This document shows, in pieces, positions 1 to 5,129 of a DNA stretch of 5,959 bases. Source of the stretch: an uncultured Prevotella sp. (GTDB lineage Bacteria; Bacteroidota; Bacteroidia; Bacteroidales; Bacteroidaceae); contig CAMUQM010000127.1 in the NCBI GenBank assembly GCA_947095945.1, positions 1-5,959 on the forward strand, in the 5' to 3' direction. Position 1 is the first letter of the stretch. Each line of letters opens with the position of its first letter. The translations under genes were made by a program, and so were the position numbers. The notes under the pieces were generated by a model. The model saw only the letters and a program-made list of their open reading frames with translations. It was not told the DNA's origin and made no database searches.

Positions 1-12
1 ACCTTTAAAAAT

Positions 13-48
13 GACTACTTATGTTATATCTCTATTGCAAAAGTAGTC
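13..48 (-). terminator. Terminator-like inverted repeat downstream of the rep gene
   Basis: Two perfect 8-bp arms, GACTACTT (13-20) and AAGTAGTC (41-48), are separated by 20 bases. Read on the minus strand, the second arm is followed by ATTTTTAAAG, a T-rich tail, about 60 bases past the stop codon of the rep gene. On the plus strand the repeat is followed by TTTT, so it could act in both directions. The loop is long and the stem AT-rich, so this is a plausible but weak intrinsic terminator. Confidence 0.45.
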
Positions 49-70
49 TTTTGGTTTCAAATATCCAATA

Positions 71-112
71 GGTAAATTCCTATTCCGTAAGGGAAAGTTC
101 CTATATGTTATT
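71..112. repeat. Pair of imperfect 21-bp direct repeats (iteron-like)
   Basis: Units 71-91 and 92-112 both begin GGnAAnTTCCTAT (11 of the first 13 positions identical) and then diverge. The shared TTCCTAT core recurs at exactly 21 bp, two helical turns. The second unit overlaps the last codon and stop codon of the rep gene. The 9-mer GTTCCTATA inside it (97-105) recurs at 1419-1427 on the other side of rep. Rep_3 initiators bind short direct repeats called iterons, so the location is suggestive, but two degenerate copies are thin evidence. Confidence 0.25.
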
Positions 113-1256
113 CCACTTCCTCTACTATAGTGTTGGGAACTTCCTTAGACTTCAACATCTCATCAAGACTCTTGAAAGTATAGGCCGCTTTGTCTTTGAC
201 GAATGTCTTGACAAAACGATCACGCAGACTCATCAGCTTCTGTACAGCCTCTTGGTAAGTCTCAGCTGTGATACGATCTGCCATCGCTTGCGCATTTACA
301 GGTGTAAAATCGAAGTATTGTACAAGATATTGCTGGAACTGGCGGCGCTGGTTTTGTGTCATTTCCTGCAGCTGTATATTCATCTTATCCTTTGTGCGGT
401 GTATGATGAAGATAAGCTCATCAGGCTCACCACCACGTTGCCCATGGTCATACTTCTTCTCATATTCAAAGTGGCAATCGCAGAATCCTTTCTCTGCAAG
501 TTCCTTTAATTCCTGCATAGCTGGGTCAAGAACACGACGACAGAAGTCAGAGAACTTCTTGTAGTTGTTCTCCAAACGTAGCATTTTGCGGAATTCCAAA
601 GTCTTGATAACGGTACGCCCTTTATCTACCCATGACTCTATAAACATATAGATACGTTGGGTGTAGCGGTTCTTACAAGCAAAAACAATCTGTTTACCCA
701 ATCGGTGATAACCAAAGTCTAATGATACAAGACGCTCTGCAACAGTATGATCAAGCTTTAAAATAGCATATTTATTATAGGAGCGGTCCTCGGGAATATA
801 TACGTCACAAAGGTTAGTTGCCTTTGTATACTTTCTTCCTTCGGCCGTCTTATAAGGAATTTCTACAGGAATAGAGGCAAGCATTTTCAGTGAGTTTCGC
901 AACTGAGGATAGTGATTTGGATCAACGCCTAATTCCTTGAATGGTAATTTGATAGGCATACGTCCATCCTCATCCAACTCATCAGTGTGAAATAAGTCAA
1001 GCTGAAAACCTCGTTTGTTATTCAAAATACCGTGTAAGATAGATTGTAGACTCTCAACAATAGATACCAGAATCCTCACCTGAATAAGTGAATAGTCATG
1101 GCGCATCATCGTCACAGCAATAGGTTGAAGAAGCCAAGTTTCTTCTTCTATAGGGATAAGGTCATTCGAGATAGTACGGCTTTTTAATGGAGCTTTCTGT
1201 GCTTTTGCTCCACGCTTACGAGTAACCTTTCTAATGGCTGTTTTATCTGTTGTCAT
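108..1256 (-). CDS. Rep_3/RepB-family replication initiation protein
   Basis: This 382-residue protein belongs to the Rep_3 (RepB/RepE-like) initiators, which bind iterons through two winged-helix domains and open a replication origin. A basic N-terminal tail (residues 5-27, rich in K and R) precedes winged helix 1 (about 40-190, starting LLQPIAVTMMRHDYSLIQ). Winged helix 2 (about 195-290) carries the typical RYTQRIYMFIESW segment and FSDFCRRVLDPAMQEL helix. Residues 291-382 form a charged, helix-rich extension that I cannot assign. The ATG at 1256 is the first in frame and lies about 40 bases below a good Bacteroidetes promoter. Neighbouring genes are chromosomal housekeeping and regulatory genes, and no partition, mobilisation or toxin genes are visible, so this is probably a chromosomal or domesticated initiator. 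Such copies are, to my knowledge, common on Bacteroidales chromosomes, with unclear function. The family call is firm; the role in the cell is not. Confidence 0.88.
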   Translation of the reverse strand: MTTDKTAIRKVTRKRGAKAQKAPLKSRTISNDLIPIEEETWLLQPIAVTMMRHDYSLIQVRILVSIVESLQSILHGILNNKRGFQLDLFHTDELDEDGRMPIKLPFKELGVDPNHYPQLRNSLKMLASIPVEIPYKTAEGRKYTKATNLCDVYIPEDRSYNKYAILKLDHTVAERLVSLDFGYHRLGKQIVFACKNRYTQRIYMFIESWVDKGRTVIKTLEFRKMLRLENNYKKFSDFCRRVLDPAMQELKELAEKGFCDCHFEYEKKYDHGQRGGEPDELIFIIHRTKDKMNIQLQEMTQNQRRQFQQYLVQYFDFTPVNAQAMADRITAETYQEAVQKLMSLRDRFVKTFVKDKAAYTFKSLDEMLKSKEVPNTIVEEVE

Positions 1257-1303
1257 ATCTATTGTTTTAGCTTATCATGTATTTTATAACACTTTACAAG
1301 CTA

Positions 1304-1331
1304 CAAAGATACCGCTTTTATTTGGAACAAA
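1304..1331 (-). promoter_or_regulatory. Bacteroidetes-type promoter of the rep gene
   Basis: On the minus strand, TATCTTTG (1311-1304) matches the Bacteroidetes -7 consensus TAnnTTTG exactly. A TTTG at 1331-1328 could serve as the -33 element, but the spacer is 16 bases where 19-21 is usual. The -7 match lies 47 bases above the ATG at 1256, giving a leader of roughly 40 bases. The -7 element is convincing; the -33 assignment is weaker. Confidence 0.55.
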
Positions 1332-1620
1332 CCACTAAATAAACAAAAATAGTTTCTTCGTCGTTGCTCAAAGAATTCCATGCGAACCTAATTCTAATAG
1401 CAAGTTGAATATCAAAATGTTCCTATAGAAGGGATAATCTATATAATAAAAGTACTGAAGAAGCAAATAGTTACTATACCTATTCATTATCATGTCTTTC
1501 AGTCTACTACAAACAACTTTTTCCCATCTTTGCTGAAATTTGTAAACATCTTTCATGTGTCTCAAAACCAATACATGCTCTTTTGGCTTCTAAAAGACGC
1601 CTAATTTGCTTGCAAAAGAT

Positions 1621-1663
1621 GCCCTTTTGAAGTTTTACTAACGCCCTTTTGAAGTCCAATTAA
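1621..1663. repeat. Tandem 22/21-bp direct repeat, with a third degenerate copy after it
   Basis: Unit 1 (1621-1642) and unit 2 (1643-1663) share the 13-base head GCCCTTTTGAAGT and similar AT-rich tails (TTTACTAAC and CCAATTAA). A degenerate third head, GCACCTTTTC, begins immediately at 1664. The complement of the same core (AAAAG followed by a CGCC or TGCC box) appears just upstream at 1592-1622. The units lie inside the larger repeat-rich intergenic block. Confidence 0.6.
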
Positions 1664-1687
1664 GCACCTTTTCTTGCGCGACTTTAT

Positions 1688-1710
1688 AACTAATTGATTT
1701 TCTGTTAGTT
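1688..1710. repeat. Inverted repeat AACTAA-N11-TTAGTT
   Basis: AACTAA (1688-1693) and TTAGTT (1705-1710) are perfect 6-bp arms. The intervening bases add partial pairing (TGA opposite TC), so the whole looks like a decayed, longer palindrome. It follows directly on the tandem units and is probably a structural part of the same repeat element. No long T-run follows, so it is not a typical terminator. Confidence 0.45.
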
Positions 1711-1983
1711 GCAAACTTGCTTTTTATATGTGTTTTTCGTCTTTATATTAGGATTTTTGTCCGGGATTTTGTAATAATATTTCAAAACACTGGCAGCGTT
1801 TTTGAGGCATTAAAATGAATAGTTTTCAGTGTCGGAGAGCGAGGATAAAATGGACAGTTTACTGCTTGGTGATGTTTTATCTTATGAGGGATTTAAGAAA
1901 GCAGTTGAATATTAAGTAGCTCTTTTGTAGTGTTTTCTTCAGGATAATAATTAATGATAAAATCGAAATACTTAACAAGAACT

Positions 1984-2015
1984 ATTGTATTATTGATTTT
2001 TTTTTTGTTATTTTG
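1984..2015 (+). promoter_or_regulatory. Candidate promoter of the di-iron sensor operon with a T10 spacer tract
   Basis: ATTG (1984-1987, three of four bases of the -33 TTTG) and TTATTTTG (2008-2015, five of the six fixed positions of TAnnTTTG) are separated by 20 bases, the usual Bacteroidetes spacing. The expected transcription start is near 2020-2022. That places the TTG at 2013 inside the promoter and supports the ATG at 2043 as the true start. The spacer contains ten consecutive T (1997-2006), which could be prone to slippage. Both boxes have one mismatch, so confidence is moderate. Confidence 0.4.
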
Positions 2016-2042
2016 CATACGATATCATTACAAAATGACAAG

Positions 2043-2999
2043 ATGAAGAATCAAAAAATGTATGAGCCCGATGATAAGATGATTTATCTTATCAGAGATA
2101 ATTATGACCTGTTACAGAGCTTAGGAAGCTTTGGTATCAATTTGGGCTTTGGTGATAAGACTGTAAGAGAGGTTTGTGATGATCAGAATGTAGATACTTA
2201 CACATTCTTGGCTGTCGTCAATTTAACAATAAATGGATACAAGGGTTTTGATGATGTTGACAGATTGTCGATACCAACCCTTATGCAATACCTTAGAGCA
2301 AGTCATACTTATTATCTCGAATATAAGTTGCCTTTTATACGTAAGGAGCTGAGTGCTTCTTTGGATGAAACTGATAATCTTGCTCGTCTTATCCTCCGTC
2401 TTTATGATGAATATGCTCATTCTATCCATAATCATATGCAATATGAGGAAAAGAATGTGTTCCCATACGTTAACTCTCTGCTAAAAGGTGAAGCAAATGA
2501 TGCATACGATATTGAGACGTACTCTAAGCATCATAGCCAAACAGACGTGAAGCTGCGTGAGTTAAAGAGTATTATCATTAAGTATCTTCCTTCTGATACA
2601 CATCATAACAATCGTCTCACAGCTACCTTATATGATATTTATAACTGTGAAGCATGGCTTGAACAACATGCTTTGGTAGAAGAAGAAATCTTTATTCCTG
2701 TAATCAGACGCTTAGAACAAAAAAGTAAGCAGAATGATGTAAGTGTGAAGATTTCGAATATGATTACTCAGAACCCTGAGTCTAATGAGGTACTTAGTGA
2801 TCGCGAAAAAGATGTGATTGTTGCTGTCACACAGGGAATGACAAACAAGGAAATCGCTGACCATCTGTGTATTTCTACGAACACGGTGATTACGCATCGT
2901 CGTAATATTGCTCGTAAGTTGCAGATACATTCACCAGCAGGATTGACAATCTATGCGATTGTTAATAATCTTGTGGACATAAGCAGTGTAAAACTGTGA
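2043..2999 (+). CDS. RIC-like hemerythrin di-iron domain fused to LuxR/GerE DNA-binding domain (putative O2/NO/redox-responsive regulator)
   Basis: This 318-residue protein has three parts. Residues 11-60 resemble the ScdA/RIC N-terminal domain (DUF542), aligning around GINLGFGDKTVREVC (31-45), but the usual FCCGG cysteine pair reads LGFGD. Residues about 75-220 form a hemerythrin-like four-helix bundle. H88, H131, E135, H163 or H164, H209 and E213 fall where RIC/YtfE proteins bind their di-iron centre; the motifs are HMQYEEKNVFP and HALVEEEIFIP. Residues 251-315 are a GerE-type helix-turn-helix (NKEIADHLCIS, TVITHRRNI). RIC proteins act in iron-sulfur repair or nitric oxide chemistry, so fusion to a DNA-binding domain suggests a cytoplasmic one-component sensor of O2, NO or redox state; this is inference. 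The frame extends to a TTG at 2013, but that lies in the likely promoter, so I chose the ATG at 2043. The next gene begins 55 bases on, in a probable operon. Confidence 0.82.
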   Translation: MKNQKMYEPDDKMIYLIRDNYDLLQSLGSFGINLGFGDKTVREVCDDQNVDTYTFLAVVNLTINGYKGFDDVDRLSIPTLMQYLRASHTYYLEYKLPFIRKELSASLDETDNLARLILRLYDEYAHSIHNHMQYEEKNVFPYVNSLLKGEANDAYDIETYSKHHSQTDVKLRELKSIIIKYLPSDTHHNNRLTATLYDIYNCEAWLEQHALVEEEIFIPVIRRLEQKSKQNDVSVKISNMITQNPESNEVLSDREKDVIVAVTQGMTNKEIADHLCISTNTVITHRRNIARKLQIHSPAGLTIYAIVNNLVDISSVKL

Positions 3000-3011
3000 T
3001 AGAAAATAAAT

Positions 3012-3036
3012 AATAAGGTGGGTGAATCACCCTATT
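3012..3036 (+). promoter_or_regulatory. Palindrome/hairpin between the two regulator genes
   Basis: GGGTGAATCACCC (3020-3032) is a perfect 13-bp palindrome around a single central A. AATA (3012-3015) and TATT (3033-3036) add a flanking complementary pair with a four-base bulge. It lies 20 bases after the stop of the upstream gene and covers the in-frame GTG at 3022, an argument against that codon as the start of the second gene. It could be an operator for one of the LuxR-type proteins or an mRNA hairpin that sets the ratio of the two products. No T-run follows, so it is not a standard terminator. Confidence 0.45.
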
Positions 3037-3054
3037 ACTTTTATAAATAGAACG

Positions 3055-3669
3055 ATGGAACATCCTGCTAAAATGAATATGGGGCGCCCTAAGATAGCTA
3101 TAGTTGATTCTAATACGCTTGTCATATTAGGATTAAAACAGCTGTTACAGAATGTTATGCCTATCATGACTGTTGACTCTTTCTCAAGCTTTCAAGAGTT
3201 TGAGAATGCGCAGCCTAATTCGTATTATCATTATTTTGTGTCACAAGTAATTGTCTTGGAGAATAGACAATTCTTCTCTCAATGTATTCACAAAACTATT
3301 GTTTTGACAATTACAAAAGACCCCAATGCTCAGCTTTCAGGCTTCCATAGTTTTTGTATTAATGTTCCTGAAGACGAACTTGTCAAAGCAATTCTAAAGA
3401 TTGTACAATATGGTCATTCTGGTGGTAAGAACCTTCCTGAACTTCCTCAGGTGTTAAAGAATAAGATTCTAAGTAATCGTGAGATAGAGGTTTTGTCTTT
3501 GATAGTACAAGGATTGATTAACAAAGAGATTGCAGAGAAACTTAATATCAGTTTGACCACAGTTATTACTCACCGCAAGAATATTATGGACAAACTTGGG
3601 ATGAAGAGTGTTTCAGCCTTAACCATCTATGCGGTAATGCATGGTTATATTGATATTAATAAGATATAA
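3055..3669 (+). CDS. LuxR-family response-regulator-like protein with degenerate receiver domain
   Basis: This 204-residue protein follows the NarL/FixJ layout. Residues 13-120 look like a receiver (KIAIVDSNTLVILGLKQLL at 13-31, and a helix like receiver alpha-5, EDELVKAILKIVQYG, near 106-120). Only one acidic residue (D18) stands where receivers have a pair. The segment expected to hold the phospho-acceptor Asp (FVSQVIVLEN, about 61-70) has none, so phosphorylation-independent signalling is likely. Residues 138-201 are a GerE helix-turn-helix with NKEIAEKLNIS and TVITHRKNI. By hand count 33 of 64 positions here match the domain of the upstream protein, pointing to a paralogous pair that may share sites or dimerise. 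I chose the ATG at 3055; the longer frame starts at a GTG (3022) inside a palindrome, and the ATG at 3073 is also possible. No histidine kinase is nearby. Confidence 0.8.
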   Translation: MEHPAKMNMGRPKIAIVDSNTLVILGLKQLLQNVMPIMTVDSFSSFQEFENAQPNSYYHYFVSQVIVLENRQFFSQCIHKTIVLTITKDPNAQLSGFHSFCINVPEDELVKAILKIVQYGHSGGKNLPELPQVLKNKILSNREIEVLSLIVQGLINKEIAEKLNISLTTVITHRKNIMDKLGMKSVSALTIYAVMHGYIDINKI

Positions 3670-3696
3670 TCAAGCAAGTTTGTCTTTTCCTATCTT

Positions 3697-5043
3697 TTAC
3701 AAGAATGAAGAGAGTAGGTGAGCAAACCACCCACAGAAGCGTTGCCATGGTGTTCGCCACAGCTTCCACTTTGCCTCGGTAAGCTTAAAACTATCTTTCT
3801 TTTGAGCCTCAAAGAGGTCGTCCAACTCATGTGTTGTACATGCATCGACTATAACAGCGTTTTCTTCACGGTCCCAACGCAGACTTCTTGCATTAAGATT
3901 AGCTGAGCCAATAGTACAAAACTGTCCATCTACAGTGATAATCTTTGTATGGTGGAAACCTTTTTCATACATCCATATTATACAGCCATCTTTCATTAGT
4001 TGGTGTGCATTATAGAAACCACAATCAGGAGTTAACGGGATATCACTCTTTACACTCAGTAGAATTTCAACCTTTACACCTCGTTTTATAGCATTCCTGA
4101 AAGCCTTCTTTAAGGCTCTGCTTAGCGTAAAATATGGATTAATAAGTTTAATACTATCCTTTGCATCATTGATAGCATTAATATAAAAATAACGAATAAT
4201 GTCCTTTGAAACGTGTGGCTCACGGTTGATAATACCTACCATCTTATTCCCTACATTTCCACAAGAGTCAGGTTTTAAGCCTTTTATATAATCAGCGTTG
4301 GAGATACCACGATAGTATTTAGCACCATGTACTTTCTGTCCTGATGCTAAAAACCACATGTTAAGAAAGATATTCTGCAATGTATTGACCTCATCTCCTT
4401 CAATCCTACAATGCATATCATGCCATGAACCAACGACTTCCGTACCATTAATATAGTAATCTGCCACATTCATTCCACCTGTATAGGCTACCTTTCCATC
4501 AATAACAACAATCTTACGATGGTCACGATTGAATATGTCATGCAGCCAAGGGAACTCCATTGGCTTAAATTCATAAATCTCTATACCTTTTTCACGAATC
4601 GCCTTTAAGTGGCGTTTCTTCATAGGTCGATTATTACTTGCGTTACCAAAACCGTCAAATACAGCTCTGACCTCAACCCCTTCTTTGACCTTTGCAGCTA
4701 AATGACGTATCAGTTCCTCATTGATAGAGTCGTTGCGGAAGTTGAAGTATTCCAAGTGAATACTCGAGCGTGCTTGGTCAATAGCCTTAAAAAGGTCATT
4801 AAATTTATCTTTTCCAGTAGTAAGTAGGGTTACAGAATTGTTATGAGAGAAGTGCACATTCTTCTTGCGAAGCTGATTAACAATCATAGAATCGGCTCTA
4901 TCCACTGTCGTTTCATGTTCGTCAATTAATGAACTCTGCATATCATTTTGTGCAGAAAGGCATGTTGGAAATAATAAATAAGATAATGCCATCACCCATG
5001 TGATGGCTTTTTTTGTATTAAAGTTCACTTTATTCTCTCTCAT
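3697..5043 (-). CDS. Cardiolipin synthase-like phospholipase D family protein with N-terminal export signal
   Basis: This 448-residue protein has two phospholipase D domains. HKD motif 1 is H175, K177, D182 followed by GGMN (189-192). Motif 2 is H365, K367, D372 followed by GSANLN (379-384). The pair makes one active site that works through a phospho-histidine intermediate. The LEYFNF segment (97-102), the spacing and the SLRWDREENAV tail fit bacterial cardiolipin synthases, which join two phosphatidylglycerols, or phosphatidylglycerol and another phospholipid. Typical ClsA starts with two membrane helices. This one has a short basic start and a single hydrophobic stretch (13-28) ending CLSA-Q, which looks like a cleavable Sec signal with cleavage near 31/32; a signal anchor is an alternative. 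The Trp-rich C-terminus (425-448) could sit on a membrane. It follows kdsD on the same strand after 85 bases and converges with the regulator operon, with 27 bases between stop codons and no convincing terminator there. Another phospholipid substrate is possible. Confidence 0.82.
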   Translation of the reverse strand: MRENKVNFNTKKAITWVMALSYLLFPTCLSAQNDMQSSLIDEHETTVDRADSMIVNQLRKKNVHFSHNNSVTLLTTGKDKFNDLFKAIDQARSSIHLEYFNFRNDSINEELIRHLAAKVKEGVEVRAVFDGFGNASNNRPMKKRHLKAIREKGIEIYEFKPMEFPWLHDIFNRDHRKIVVIDGKVAYTGGMNVADYYINGTEVVGSWHDMHCRIEGDEVNTLQNIFLNMWFLASGQKVHGAKYYRGISNADYIKGLKPDSCGNVGNKMVGIINREPHVSKDIIRYFYINAINDAKDSIKLINPYFTLSRALKKAFRNAIKRGVKVEILLSVKSDIPLTPDCGFYNAHQLMKDGCIIWMYEKGFHHTKIITVDGQFCTIGSANLNARSLRWDREENAVIVDACTTHELDDLFEAQKKDSFKLTEAKWKLWRTPWQRFCGWFAHLLSSFL

Positions 5044-5052
5044 TTTCTGTCA

Positions 5053-5080
5053 ATAGCAAACAATAGCCTATAGCAAACAA
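5053..5080. repeat. 11-bp direct repeat ATAGCAAACAA upstream of the phospholipase gene
   Basis: ATAGCAAACAA occurs at 5053-5063 and 5070-5080, 17 bases apart start to start, within 40 bases of the start codon at 5043. On the minus strand the copies read TTGTTTGCTAT. They would lie in the 5' leader or overlap the promoter's -7 region. They could be a tandem regulator site, or simply a local duplication. Confidence 0.4.
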
Positions 5081-5109
5081 AGGTTATTTTGCTCAATATA
5101 TATGTTAAA
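5078..5109 (-). promoter_or_regulatory. Weak candidate promoter for the phospholipase gene
   Basis: On the minus strand, TTTA (5109-5106) and AACCTTTG (5085-5078) are spaced by 20 bases. Each differs by one base from the Bacteroidetes TTTG and TAnnTTTG boxes. The expected transcription start would be roughly 30 bases above the ATG at 5043. It lies below the hairpin at the end of kdsD, fitting separate transcription of the two genes, but in AT-rich DNA such near matches arise by chance. Confidence 0.3.
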
Positions 5110-5110
5110 T

Positions 5111-5129
5111 AAGATAGTAAAACTATCTT
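5111..5129 (-). terminator. Hairpin at the kdsD stop codon (weak terminator)
   Basis: AAGATAGT and ACTATCTT form a perfect 8-bp stem around a three-base loop. On the minus strand the hairpin begins at the last base of the kdsD stop codon and is followed by ATTTAAC. The stem is mostly A-T pairs and the T-tract is short, so termination may be partial. Its position between kdsD and the phospholipase gene argues for this role. An mRNA-stabilising or processing hairpin is the alternative. Confidence 0.45.

Larger units (their letters stand above)
1488..1919. repeat. Probable interspersed intergenic repeat element, non-coding
   Basis: The 1257-2042 gap holds no convincing gene. From about 1488 to 1919 it contains tandem CTTTTGAAG-type units, the small inverted repeat TTTGC-TT-GCAAA (1605-1616), a longer inverted repeat (1688-1710), and a doubled GGATTTT(T)G stretch near 1751-1771. 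From memory, this order of motifs (blocks of GCCCTTTTGAAG, then a palindrome around AACTAA/TTAGTT, then T-rich sequence) resembles repeats found between genes at many places in Prevotella genomes. I cannot verify copy number here and the boundaries are approximate. A 67-codon minus-strand frame (1571-1368) overlaps its left part but shows no family features. The left stretch 1332-1487 has only a weak inverted repeat (AGAATT 1372-1377 and AATTCT 1390-1395). Confidence 0.5.

Noticed and set aside
105..564. Plus-strand frames of 134 and 98 codons opposite the rep gene
   Set aside because: They are antisense to the well-supported initiator coding sequence.
1368..1571. 67-codon minus-strand frame in the intergenic region
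   Set aside because: It has no recognisable domain, shows low-complexity aromatic and Leu-rich composition in AT-rich DNA, and overlaps the repeat block. It is probably a chance frame within a repeat, although similar short hypothetical proteins may be annotated in relatives.
1580..1670. Possible CRISPR array in the tandem repeats
   Set aside because: The units adjoin directly without unique spacers, there are only two or three degenerate copies, and no cas genes are present.
2013..2042. Ten-codon N-terminal extension of the hemerythrin-LuxR protein from a TTG
   Set aside because: The TTG at 2013 lies inside the candidate -7 promoter box, the extension adds no domain, and an ATG follows at 2043.
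3022..3054. Eleven-codon extension of the second regulator from a GTG
   Set aside because: The GTG sits inside a 13-bp palindrome, and the receiver-like domain starts well after the ATG at 3055.
3661..3696. AAGATA...TATCTT inverted repeat between the convergent genes, as a bidirectional terminator
   Set aside because: It has only 6 bp of A-T-rich stem with a 24-base loop and no strong T-tract, too weak to call.
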